Below are positions 1-10,600 of a stretch of 64,000 nt of DNA, piece by piece. The stretch lies in assembly GCA_013420905.1 (NCBI GenBank), contig JAAXNY010000001.1, positions 1,240,001 to 1,304,000 of the forward strand, read 5' to 3'. The notes beneath the pieces are model-generated. The model was not told the DNA's origin. It did no database searches and saw nothing but the letters and a program-made list of their open reading frames with translations. The first letter of the stretch is position 1. The number at the start of each line of letters is the position of its first letter. This DNA is from Collybia mongolica (taxonomy: Eukaryota; Basidiomycota; Agaricomycetes; Agaricales; Clitocybaceae). A program made the translations under genes and the position numbers.

Positions 1-864
1 TTTAGCCCCATATTTTATAACAGGTATTTTGAGTATGTTCAGACGCTGATCTAGCAAACGAATATCCATCATAGTGAATTCAAGTTGCTCTCAAATGATT
101 CTTTCTGGCTTTCGTGAGTTCACCCACTCCCATCCAGATCTTGCGTGTTATGTTGTTCAATGTACTGTCACCGTAGGAATACGCCTTTCCAACCATCAAA
201 ATTTCCGGGCGCGGGGTCCGTCCGCATTTGCACCGCTGCACACTTCTCTCATGTGTCTGGGAGAAACTTCACGTATCTGAACACCCACTTGGATGACCAA
301 TCTGATGCTCAGCGAAAGCTGGGGGCATCAATGCTTCTGACCAGAGCGCGTTTTGAAGCAGTCAGAACGAATGGTCCTGTGTTTATAACGGGCGACTTCA
401 ACAGGCATGCATGCAGCTTCGATCCCTCACCTTTACTGACACACCCCTCCCAGTCCATCTGTGGGCACAAGTTCTGGGGCTTATAGCATTATCACAGGAG
501 TCGCCCCACCCGTAGCCATCAATGCCACCTTTGCTGCCAAATTCGCTGTTGAGACAGACCAACTTCCTGATTTCAAGATGCTTGACTTGAGGGGACAAAC
601 ACCGCGGCGGAATGTTGCGTCCAACTTTGCAACGTTCACTGGTTTCACAGCCCCCAATGACACTTCTCACTGGACCAGGATTGATTTTGTATATGGTGGA
701 AGCAATTTGGGATGGTTGGTAGCTCCATTGTGTGGAGCCTTATCAGCCCAAACTGACAATAACTGTCTAGGACGGCAGATAGATATTCTGTTGGAACCGC
801 TCTTTCCGACGACGGAATTCTTGCCAGTGATCACCGCCCTGTCTTTGCTGACATCTCGATTTAA
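1..864 (+). CDS. Endonuclease/exonuclease/phosphatase family protein, 3' part (5' end outside window)
   Basis: Metal-dependent hydrolase of the endonuclease/exonuclease/phosphatase (DNase I-like) fold; the substrate cannot be told from sequence. The frame is open from the first base, so the start lies upstream. Exons read as <1-23, 75-113, 177-404, 454-714 and 771-864. The family hallmarks appear in order: NTHLDDQ, ITGDFNS (split by intron 3), YSIITG, TPRRN, then RIDFVYGGSN and the C-terminal ASDHRPVFADI just before the stop. The catalytic Asn/Asp of GDFN and the terminal SDH are intact. Intron 3 (405-453) must use a GC donor to restore GDFNS, while the other introns are GT-AG. The last intron starts at 715 (gttggt), which keeps the frame into TALSDDG. 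Family assignment is firm and precise function is open. Confidence 0.85.
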
Positions 865-1038
865 ATGGTTACGAGACCTAGTTCCATGGCCCCGTAGATA
901 ATATACAAACCAGTAGGATACATTGTACGGAAACACTGCTGTTCATTCAGCTTATCCCAGCCACGCTGCCGCTTCCCTGCAAGGGTGCCCGTCAATCAGT
1001 CCCGCGGTCTTTGATCTATCTGTCTGTCTGTCCTCCTC

Positions 1039-1078
1039 CTATATATATATATTATATTATATTATATTATATTATATA
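1039..1078. repeat. AT-rich microsatellite (AT and ATTAT units)
   Basis: A run of TA dinucleotides passes into tandem ATTAT units directly before the 5' end of the first Helitron-type copy. Helitrons insert between A and T, and this tract would offer such targets. Confidence 0.8.
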
Positions 1079-1119
1079 TCTGTCTATATTAAAGTACTAC
1101 GGCCGTGTGAATTTGATTG

Positions 1120-1207
1120 TGACTAATCCTGACTAAGCGCTGACTAAGTCTGACAAAGCAGCAAAAAAAGTTGTCTTATAAGTAGAGTGCTGACTAAGGA
1201 TGACAAA
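1120..1207 (+). repeat. TGACTAA/TGACAAA iteron-like array in copy A1
   Basis: Heptamers TGACTAA or TGACAAA start at 1120, 1130, 1141, 1151, 1191 and 1201. The spacings are 10, 11, 10, 40 and 10 bp, i.e. about one helical turn or multiples of it. The array is about 40 bp inside the 5' terminus and is kept in copy A2. Confidence 0.85.
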
Positions 1208-1223
1208 GCAAGAAAATTTGTTA

Positions 1224-1299
1224 AAGTCACCTGCTCAAGTCACCTGCTCAAGTCACCTGCTCAAATCACCTGCTCAAACCAGCTCAAATCACCTGCCTC
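1224..1299 (+). repeat. Minisatellite, 13-bp unit AAGTCACCTGCTC
   Basis: Three exact AAGTCACCTGCTC units (1224-1262) are followed by one AAATCACCTGCTC and two degenerate units up to 1299. A shorter, more decayed form lies at about 3517-3553 in copy A2, so the repeat belongs to the element. Confidence 0.85.
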
Positions 1300-3281
1300 A
1301 AAACACAACATAACCAGCACGTCACATGACCTCCAAAGCGCACAAAATCAATAAATATTAACCCATCTGTATGCACACTTCCTCATAAATTTCAGATGCT
1401 CAAACTATTTTATAAAAAATACATTCAAATGGTGCTACTGCTCATGAAATTACAGACAGACAAAAATGAAAATGACTTTTACCTGACCAATTCTGCTATA
1501 AAACCTTTAATTCACACAATATATTCCAAACAAACCCTATTTTAATTACATCATATTGCATTATATTTATAATAAAAAAAGTTCTATCCAGGTCATGATC
1601 ACATGCTAAGTCACCTGCCTCAAAACAAACATAATCACCTGCTTTACAGCACAGGATAATCACAACTAAAGTGGACTAAAGTCAACAAATATTATCTGTT
1701 ATCCTTAACTTATTTGTGTGTATATCCTGCCTGACAAGTTTCAGATGCTCAACTAAAACAGTAAAATAGGTATTTAAATGGTGCTACTGCTTATAAAATT
1801 ACAAATCAAGAATATACAGACAAACATGGAAATGACTTTACCTAATCAATTCTGCCATCAAGCCTTTAATCAATGCAATGTATTCTGAGATTACAAATCC
1901 TGTTTTAAAACCTGATACATTATACACTAAAAAAAACTCTCTTTCCACCAAATATAATGATATAAACTCTAACAAAATACTGGAAATAATTCATGGAAAT
2001 GCTAAGGTATGCATACCACATTATAAATTCTGTTGCATATGACAGAATTGATGGAGCCACAGCATGTACCCCAATGAATACTTGAGCCCTATTCATGGAT
2101 CATCACTACCTCTTTCTAAGCTTATATTTAAAGCAACTGGAATCCAATGCAAATCATTAAGTGAAATAGTATAATTGATTTCAAGAACTTTGAATAGAAC
2201 TGATATTTGTTAAATTAAGCCAATATCAATTACCCTTCTATGCTGGATTATGTATGGCAACTAACAAATATGGTAGGACAATAACTACACAATGTTGGAT
2301 CTGACCTTAGACTATTTGTATCCACAGTTTTGGGTTACAGTTCAACCAAGTTATGTATATGATTGTTTATCTACAGAGGGGAAATATGGACATAAATATA
2401 GCAATAACACAAATATGGATGTGCAAGAGTAGGTTTGTAAAACCAGGAAGACAGGGTAAAATAGGATATGACAATAATGCATAAGGTGGTTGACCAACTG
2501 CTGGATTGGAATAGTAAAGGGCCATATCTGAAAGCAGGACTGAGGTGATAGTATAAAAATTGTAGGTATAGGAGGTTATAGGGCTCTAACCATTTAGTAT
2601 TTGTTTATAAAACAGTGTAAACTAAACATTTACCAAATAACAAGAAGGCCACTGAGGATAGAAAGACTCAAATAAACATTAATGCATTAAGTAAATGGTA
2701 ATGGACCATCAACAAAAAAAATGATGAAGTTTGAACAAATCTAAGAGGCCTTGGCTGTCTTTTATATAAGTACATATCTCCTTAACAGCCATGGAATGGA
2801 TATTTATAATATATGCCAGTTTTCATTTGCCAATTATAGGAAGTTATATGATGTAAATATAAATACAGCATGCTGTAGTATCACCCCCCCATCACTCATG
2901 GTGACCATTTAGATAGGTGGTCAGTAAACTAAACAGAAATGGTAAACAGTAAACAAATGAAACAATTGGAGCCTTAAGAGATAAAGAGTGACTGTAAGTA
3001 TGATATGGGCTATATGAATAGGATAGAAATAAAAATGGTAAGCTAAGAGTATATGATTTGTTTCCAGGTATGTGCAATAGGATGCAGTAGGATACCCAGC
3101 TCCAAAAAATTTGCAAGATAAGGGCAAGAATGGGGGTGCAACTGAAATGATATGATGTGGGGTTTTATAGGACATTGGGTTATAGGATATGCTGGATATA
3201 GTATATAAGATTTCTCCATAAAAGTAAAGTAATGACTAAAAAATTGAGATATGAGATATGATAAATATTCCAGGGGGGGGT

Positions 3282-3373
3282 CTGGGGGCAGAGCCCCCAG
3301 CAACCTGGAGGATCTGTGATGAACCATGGCCCAGTGCCACAGTGCCGTGGCGTAGCCACGGGCCATAAGCTTG
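3282..3373 (+). other. Paired 3'-terminal hairpins and end of copy A1
   Basis: The first hairpin has stem CTGGGGGC/GCCCCCAG with loop AGA (3282-3300). The second has stem CCGTGGC/GCCACGG with loop GTA (3345-3361), 8 bp before the terminal CTTG. A hairpin just inside the 3' end is the hallmark of Helitron termination. Both stems are perfect although the element body is badly decayed. Confidence 0.8.
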
Positions 3374-3414
3374 TCTGTCTATATTAAAGTACTACGGCCA
3401 TGTGAATTTGATTG

Positions 3415-3501
3415 TGACTAATCCTGACTAAGCGCTGACTAAGTCTGACAAAGCAGCAGAAAAGTTGTCTTTTAAGTAGAGTGCTGACTAAGGATGACAA
3501 A
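3415..3501 (+). repeat. TGACTAA/TGACAAA iteron-like array in copy A2
   Basis: Heptamers start at 3415, 3425, 3436, 3446, 3485 and 3495 (spacings 10, 11, 10, 39, 10), matching the array in copy A1 almost base for base. Confidence 0.85.
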
Positions 3502-4159
3502 GCAGGAAAATTGTTGAAGTCACATGCCATGTCACCTGCTCAAGTCACCTGCTTAAGTCACCCTTAATTACCACAATAAATTCTAACATTACATATCTTG
3601 CTTTAAAAACTAATACATTATATATTTAAAAAAAATCTATCCAGGTAACATGCTAAGACACATACTAATCACCTGATCTGCAACACCACATCACATGACC
3701 TCCAAAGCGGACTAAGTCAACAAATAACAAACAATACCTATTAACCTTAAGCTGCCTCATAAATTTCAGATGCTCAAACTGGAAAAAAAAAAGTATTTAA
3801 ATGGTGCCACTACCCATAAAATTACAAATCAAAGTAGAACATGGAAAGCATGCAGATAAAAATGGAAATGAGTTTATCTGAGCAATTTGGTTGTTAATTC
3901 ATAAATTAACATAAAATGTTCTAACACTACAAAGCCTGCTTTAAAATCTGATACATTCTATTTTGAAAAAATTACTCTCTGTCTAACCCTATCTTTAGAA
4001 CAATAGGAATCCAGTGCAAATGAGTAAGGGAAATAGAAATACATGGTTGAGAGAAATATTATAGGTAGAAGAAACATTGATTCCAAGGATTTTGAATAGA
4101 GCTGATCCCTATCAAATTAGAGCAATAACAACTAACTTTTCACATAATAATTTGCAAAT

Positions 4160-5110
4160 GTGATAGGAATTGACTACACAATATTGGACAGCATTGTTGC
4201 CTTTAAAGTCAACTGGCTATTCCAAAATATTAGAGGAGATGATAGAGCCTTTGGTAGGCTAATTATAGTATTTGATGGTGCAGACTGTGGGTGCCTGTCT
4301 TATGCACTCCCCACTGTGGGAATGAACTTCAAATACTCAAACTAAAGAAAAATCTGTACTTATATGGTGTTACTAATGATAAAATGAGACTTTCCAAATG
4401 GCAAATTGAAATTGGCCATGGGAAGCTTACAGATGGCAATGGAAATGTCACCTTACCTAGCCACTTTTATGATGCTGAGAATACTGTGGAGTCTCTAACT
4501 GACACATTATATCCTGACATTGGAAACCCTGTTCTAAAACCTGATACATTTTACCCTGAGAGAGCTATTCTTTCTGCCAGAAATGGTGATGTTGACTCTC
4601 TCAATAAAAAAGTACTGGATATGTCTCCTGGAGATGGCAAGATATACCACAGTGCAGATTGTATTGCATATAAAGGAATTGATGGAGCTGAAGCAATATA
4701 CCCTGTTGAATATCTGAATGTTATCAATGTATCAGGGCTACCTCTATCTATGTAAGCTAACTTAAAAAGTGGGGTGCCATGTAATGATATTGCACAATTT
4801 AAACACAGTTGATAGTCTTTACAATGGGTCAAGGGAAATAATAACATGGACAAGCAACCATATTGTAGAAGTATGGTTAATTGGGAGGCAAAATGATAGG
4901 CATAAAGAAATTATCTCAAGATTCCAAATGATGCCATCTAATAGCCTGATAGCTTTTAAATTGGCATGGTCACAACTGCTTTTATAGCTGGGATTCTGTA
5001 TGACAATTAACCAATATCAAGGGCACTGATTACACCAAGTTGGACTTGACTTTAGATCTCCTGTAGTTATACATGGGCAGTTTTATATTGTGATTTCACA
5101 GGTAATATTG
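4160..5110 (+). pseudogene. Helitron Pif1-like helicase fragment (broken)
   Basis: Conceptual reading in shifting frames follows the C-terminal half of Helitron Pif1 helicases in order. A motif-II-like stretch (GRLIIVFDG) lies near 4250. A long stretch with LSKWQIEIGHGKLTDGNGN, TLYPDI, ERAILSARNGDVDSLN, SADCIAY and YPVEYLNVIN-GLP lies at 4303-4750. Next comes MILHNLNTVDSLYNGSREI at 4788-4845, and then CMTINQYQG and VGLDFRSPVVIHGQFY at about 4990-5095, matching the family's AMTINKSQGQ and GLDLRxPVFxHGQLYVA. Several frameshifts and stops separate these blocks, and the Rep domain and motif I are absent. The family call is strong; the gene is dead. Confidence 0.85.
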
Positions 5111-5287
5111 GTACATGGAATGAAAGCTATGATACCAAATACTGTAGACAATAGGCTCACTTTAACAGTAAAGAGGTTCCTTTGGAGTAGAAGTATTATA
5201 TGGATTATGATTTGAATGGGGAAAAAAGCCTACACCCAAAATATTGAAATTGAACATAGAATAAAGTATTGAGACTAAGATGGGGGT

Positions 5288-5380
5288 CTGGGGGCAGAGC
5301 CCCCAGCAAGCTGAAGGTTACGTGGTGGAGCCATGGGTGAGTGTAGTGGTGCCGTGGCATAGCCACGGGCCATAAGCTTG
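5288..5380 (+). other. Paired 3'-terminal hairpins and end of copy A2
   Basis: Stem CTGGGGGC/GCCCCCAG with loop AGA (5288-5306) and stem CCGTGGC/GCCACGG with loop ATA (5352-5368), then AAGCTTG. Only the loop base differs from copy A1 in the second hairpin. Confidence 0.8.
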
Positions 5381-6516
5381 TATATACATTAAAACAGCTG
5401 GGTGTTTTGACCCTAGCTTTGCTGACCTAATATTCGCTTTGCTGACTAAAAATATGACTAATCAAAAAAAGATGACAAATATTGAACGGATGCCTGAAAC
5501 AGAAGCAGGCGGCATTTGCCATCAGACACATCATTTAGTCATGTGACCAAAAAGCGTCCAGCATCAAATTTGTAAAATGTGTGCCCTCAGGCTTCTAACT
5601 ACTAGCTCATGTGTCCATTTGTTGCTGGGATCTGGAAGTGGTGTCATTCTTCTTTCTCCCCTCTCATAAAATATTCTGGAAAGGTCAAATCAATTGAATA
5701 AAGTTCCATGGCCATAGCCTGTTGATTACAAAATACTTATCAAAGCATGCATTTTTGAGGCTCAATTGAGGTATACAGGGAAATATATAAGATTGTATGC
5801 AATCTAGAGAGTGCCTTGATTGTAGGCAGGAACATATCACATGTATTTGTTGTGAGACTAATTACCATCTCATTTACAAAACCAAAAGCCCTAATAATGA
5901 GTCATCATCTATTCTTGCCACAGTAAAAATAAGAATGAAGCAGATGGATCTCTCCTGGAATACCAAGGTATTTTGTTGTAAATTCCAATTTTACAGTTGT
6001 TCCTTAGAGTGGTATGAGGCCCCTGGAAGCTCCCCTATATGTTTGGAGAAGTTTTTCACCAGAATGGGCCTTAAATCCACTATATGGGCCAGGGCTTATA
6101 TCATAAAACATATTTAGTGCTTTTTGAGGATTGTGAATCTGGGCTCTGGCTCTTCTCAAACTGAAACAGATCAAATGAACCAGTGACCCATTACTTGAAA
6201 AAAATCCTTAAGGAAGGTCTGAAATCTGCTATATTTAGGCCAAGGATTTTGCCAGAATCACTCAGATCTACTATTTTGGGCTGGGAAAATCATCATTTTG
6301 GGAGTCTCAAATCCACAAAAATTTCCCAAACATATAGGGGAGCTTCCAGGGGCCTGTGGTATGGGGGAAAAAAAAACAATGCCATTTGTGGCCAACTGCA
6401 ATCCACACTCCAGTGACCATATGTCTGGAACTCCCTTTATATATTTGTGTAAATATTATTTGCCTGCAGAATGGATGAGCCATCCCCCCGTGCTGAAGGC
6501 ACGGGTAGTAAGCTTG
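5381..6516 (+). mobile_element. Short non-autonomous Helitron-type element, copy B1
   Basis: Starts right after copy A2. Its 3' end is a CCCGTGC/GCACGGG hairpin (6487-6505, loop TGAAG) followed by AGTAAGCTTG, paralleling the A copies' hairpin plus AAGCTTG. Near the 5' end it carries TGACCTAA, TGACTAA and TGACAAA motifs (about 5420-5480) like those of the A family. No coding remnant is recognisable. The 5' end does not start with TC, so the left border is taken from juxtaposition and is less certain. A non-autonomous relative mobilised by the same machinery is the likely reading. Confidence 0.65.
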
Positions 6517-6915
6517 TATACATGAAAGCAGCTGGGTGTTTTGACCCTAGCTTTGCTGACCTAATATTTGCTTTGCTGACTAAAAATATGACTAATTAAA
6601 AAAAGATGACAAATATTGAATGGATGCCTGAAACAGTAGCAGGCGGCATTTGCTGTTGGACACATCATTTAGTGATCATGTGACCAAAAAGTGTCCAGCA
6701 TCAAATTTGAAATCCTGTAGAATGTGTGCCCTCTGAGTCAGGCTGCTAATTACCAGCTAATGTACCCATTTGTTGCTGGGATCCAGAAGCAGTGTCATTC
6801 TTCTTTCTCCGCTCACATAGTACATTCTGGAAAGGTCAAATCAATTAAATAAAGTTTCATGGCCATAGCCTGTTGATTACAAAAAACTTATCAAAGCATG
6901 CATAAAAGTTTTGAG

Positions 6916-6931
6916 GCTCAATTGAGGTATA
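6916..6931. repeat. Left copy of 16-bp target-site duplication
   Basis: GCTCAATTGAGGTATA occurs here and again at 14060-14075. The uninterrupted copy B1 has a single occurrence at about 5760, proving duplication on insertion. Confidence 0.85.
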
Positions 6932-7140
6932 TTTTTTTTTTTTTTGGCCACATAATAATATTAAGCACATGTGGGTTTGACCCAGCTACATGCAGGCATA
7001 AACACCTATTACCACTAAGTAATCTGTAATGGGCCATCAGGGTGGAGCTGTACACTAAGTTGCTCTCCAGGTCATATTACAGGTCTAGACTGAGGATACC
7101 TGCAGTCCAACAGTATTGTACTGTACCATGTCTGAACCTC

Positions 7141-7588
7141 TGTAAGGGCAACTCCGGCGGAGTGCACGCGAACTTAGTAGAGCGGGCCGATGCTGAGGAG
7201 GGGATCCTAAGAGAATACTCTGAGGAGCCTCCATCAGGGGGGGTGTGCTATATACCTAGTACTACATTAAATACATGTTCCCGGTGCGGTACGACGACAC
7301 GCGTTGGGCTAGCGAAGGTCACGTGACCGTGCCCTTGATAGTCCGAACAAGTGCGAAGTCCGGCGGCGAACTGCACGCGAAGTAGAGAGTGGGGGTGCGT
7401 GTGGGCGTAGGTAATGAACGTGCGATGTAGTGAATGTAATTGAGTGAGCGCGAAGTAAGCAGAGAAATTGTATCGTAAGTCGGCGGGATGACTGAGTCGC
7501 GAATCGGCGAAGTAGAAGTCGGCGGAGTGAGATTCAGCGAAGTAAGGCTAGATCGGCGAAGTAAGGCGGAAATGGAGTTCCCCTTACA
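7141..7588 (-). repeat. 3' LTR of the Gypsy element
   Basis: 448 bp, TGTAAGGG...CCCCTTACA, 98.4 % identical by eye to 12874-13321. This is the 3' LTR because the genes run on the minus strand. Confidence 0.95.
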
Positions 7589-7601
7589 TTACCCCCCTTC
7601 T
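7589..7601 (-). other. Polypurine tract of the Gypsy element
   Basis: On the minus strand the sequence just before the 3' LTR reads AGAAGGGGGGTAA, a purine run in the position used to prime plus-strand DNA synthesis. Confidence 0.7.
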
Positions 7602-10600
7602 AGGTTCGCGTGTCTTCACGCCGGCGTTGGAACGGGATCTGTGCGAATTGGACGCGTTGTACAAGTCGCGGTGCTCCGGGGTTGCGTCTGTAGAATTTGG
7701 CGACCAACTTGTCCGCATTCACCTTGTCGGCAGGTTCCCAGGTGTTCTGTTCGTAGCTGTAGCCCTTCCAGGCGATCAGGTACTGCAGCTTGTTCCTGTA
7801 AATCCAGCTGTCCATGATCTCCTGAACCTCATAATGTACCTCGCCGTCTATGAGAGTGGGTTCAGGGACTTCGGTGACCGTTCTACCGGGTATTGGGTTG
7901 TGCGGCGCGGGTAGGAGTTTGACAACATGGAAGACCGGGTGGATGCGCGATAGCGCCGGCGGAAGTTTGAGGCGGTAGGCGTGCAATCCAACCTTGGCTT
8001 CGATGGGGTAGGGCCCGATGTAGCGGTGAGCCAGTTTCTGCGACGGTCGAGTGATACGAATGTCGCGCGAATCCAAATACATCCGGTCTCCAACCTGGTA
8101 GTCGGGTGTTGGGTTTCGGCGGCGATTGTAGTACATCGCCATCTCGTCCTTGGCTTTGGCTAATGCGGCGCGGGCTTCCTCGAGGGTGTCCTTCATTCGG
8201 TCGCGGAATTCGTTCGCGGTTTCCAGCCGGGATGGTGCGGTCTGTGGTTCGAAGCCCATGCGTGGATGTCGACCGGTGTCCAGGAAGAACGGCGAGTGCT
8301 GTGTCGAGGAGTGGACGTGGTTATTGTACTGGAATTCGGCGAGCGGTAAAAGGTCGACCCAGTTGTCCTGTCGCTCGCTGACGAATAACCGGAGATACTG
8401 CTCCAGTTCCTGGTTCACTCGCTCGGTCTGTCCGTCTGTCTGTGGGTGGTACGCCGTAGACGCTGTGAGTTTAATATCAAGCATGCGATATAACTCCCTT
8501 GTGAATTCCGCCACGAACTGTACCCCTCGGTCGGAGACCATAGCCTTCAGTAAGCCGTGCAACTTCCACACATGCTGGAGGTAAAGCCTCGCCGATCCAA
8601 GCGCGGTAATTGTCGTCGTGGTTGGGATGAAGTGCGCGCGTTTACCCACTGTGTCCACCACTACCATGATCGCATCATGCCCTTGCGACTCGGGGAGTTC
8701 CACAATGAAATCCACACTTGCGACGTCCCAGCAACCTTCCGGAATCGGCAGCGGTTTAAGTTCGCCGCTTGGAAGTTGACGCTGAGCCTTCGTTCGGAGA
8801 CAGAGGTCGCATGTCTTGCAGTATTCGCCGATGTAGCGCGACATTTGAGGCCACCAGTAATTGCGCGATACGAGTTCCAACGTCTTCCATCTTCCGGCGT
8901 GTCCCGCAATTCGCGAATCGTGATGTTGCGCAACTATACGTCTGCGAAGGTCAGCGTGTTTTGGGACGTAGATGCGATCGCGGAAATACAGCAACTCCTG
9001 CGCTTCCCTCCACTCTGCGCTCCGAACCGATTTTCCTGCGGACTTCTTCAACTCCTGCGCTGCCTTCACCACCGCTTCCTCCTGATGTCCCTTGCAATTG
9101 CCTCTCCGAATATCCTGCAGAATGTCCCTTTTCTCTCCTTCCACGACCATTCCTTCCAGCGCGCGGATTGTGAACAACTCCGGTTTGAGGAGGACTAGAT
9201 CGCGGTTATCCTCGCTTCCATCGCTGTGGTCCGCTCGGCGAGATAGCGCGTCTGGCTTACCCATACTTCGTCCGGGCTTGTGGTGCAGCGAGAAGTTGAA
9301 TCGGGAGAGGTACAGTGACCACCTGGCCTGTCTCTGATTTAGCTTCTGGGACGTCCAGAAGTACTCTAGATTTTTGTGGTCTGTCCAGATCTCGAAGTCG
9401 TGTCGCGCGCCTTCAAGGAAGTGTCGCCATTCTTCAAGTGCGCGAATGATGGCGAGCATTTCCTTGTCGTGTATCTCGTAATTCCGCTCGACCGCATTGA
9501 GGCTCTTTGACGAAAACGCGATCGGGTGCCACTTGTCGTCCTCCGGGCTGAGTTGCAAAAGTACTGCGCCGGTCGCGAAATCCGAACTATCTGCCTCCAC
9601 CCTAAACGGCCGGTTGTCGTCTGCAAACATCAGTACCGGTTTAGACGACACCGCTTCCTTCAACCCTTCGAATGCCTCCTGCTCCGACTCACCCCACTTC
9701 CAAGGCACGTCTTTACCGGTGAGATCAAACAATGGCCGCGCAATATGGGAGAAGTCGCAAATGAACCGCCGATAGAAGTTCGTGAAGCCCAAGAAGGACT
9801 GCACTTGCTTCTTGTTTGTGGGCGTTGGCCATTCCACTACTCCGGCAACCTTGACCGGGTCCATCTCCGCCTGCCCCTCCGAGATAATGAGCCCCAGATA
9901 CTCGATTCGGGTCTTCTCGAATTCGCATTTGTCCAGTCGCAGGTACAGTTTATGTTTGCGGAGTCGCTGGAGAACTAACCTCGTAATTCGGCGGTGTTCG
10001 GCGAGTGTCTTTGTGTAGATTAGAATATCATCGATGTAGACACATACCACTCCTTCCATGATGAGATCGTGGAATATCTCGTTCATCATGGTTTGGAACG
10101 TTGCCGGCGAGTTAGTGAGACCAAAGAACATTACCAGGGGCTCAAACATTCCGCGGTTTGTGCGAAATGCGGCCTTCCACTCATCACCTTCCTTAATTCG
10201 GACGTTGTTGTATCCCCAGCGAACGTCGAATTTGGAGAAGTATTTCGCTCCCCGAAGATTGTTGACGAGGTCGGAGATGAGTGGGAGTGGGTATTTGTTC
10301 TTGATCGTCAGCGAATTGAGAACGCGGTAGTCCTGTACCGGGCGTAGCGAACCGTCCTTCTTCTTGATAAAGAAGAACGGCGAAGCCATTGGCGATTTGG
10401 AGGGGCGGATCCAACCAGAGGCGAGGTTCTCCTCGAGGAACTTGTCCAACTCTGCTTGTTCGGCGACTGAGAGCGGGTAGACCTTGCAGGATTTCCCTTC
10501 TGCGTCGCGGACGAGTTCGATCGCGTGGTCCCACGGTTGGCGATCTGGGAGAGCGTCGAAGGACGTCTTGGAGAACACATCCTCAAATTCGTGGACGTGC

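Larger units (their letters stand above)
1079..3373 (+). mobile_element. Decayed Helitron, copy A1
   Basis: The element begins TCTGTCTATATTAAAG and ends with a hairpin followed by AAGCTTG, preceded by A on the left. The same 5' end recurs at 3374, immediately after this copy's last base, and the same 3' end recurs at 5380, so both borders are defined by comparison. The interior is AT-rich and full of stops. Positions about 1930-2330 still match copy A2's Pif1-type helicase remnant, for example the degenerate ATNK and GSDLR segments near 2250-2310, corresponding to the family's TINK and GLDLR. The 3' end CTTG differs from the textbook CTRR. No Rep (HUH) domain can be read. Non-autonomous today. 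Confidence 0.8.
3374..5380 (+). mobile_element. Decayed Helitron, copy A2
   Basis: Abuts copy A1 with no intervening base. It has the same 5' end (TCTGTCTATATTAAAG), the same TGACTAA array, and the same two terminal hairpins ending in AAGCTTG at 5380. It keeps the best coding remnant, a Pif1-type helicase C-terminal half at about 4160-5110, which identifies the family as Helitron rather than a generic foldback element. The copy is followed directly by the first short copy (B1), making a head-to-tail array. Confidence 0.85.

Noticed and set aside
1224..1299. CRISPR-like array
   Set aside because: Units are contiguous 13-mers without spacers and the host is a eukaryote; it is a minisatellite inside a Helitron copy.
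3282..3361. Hairpins read as transcription terminators
   Set aside because: They recur at the same distance from the end of each element copy and mark Helitron 3' ends.
3043..3366. Minus-strand frame of 107 codons at the 3' end of the first Helitron copy
   Set aside because: Spans the terminal hairpins and AT-rich decay; not kept in copy A2.
7042..7326. Open frame inside the LTR, repeated at the second LTR
   Set aside because: Falls wholly within LTR sequence and its flank, with no protein family; identical because the LTRs are repeats.
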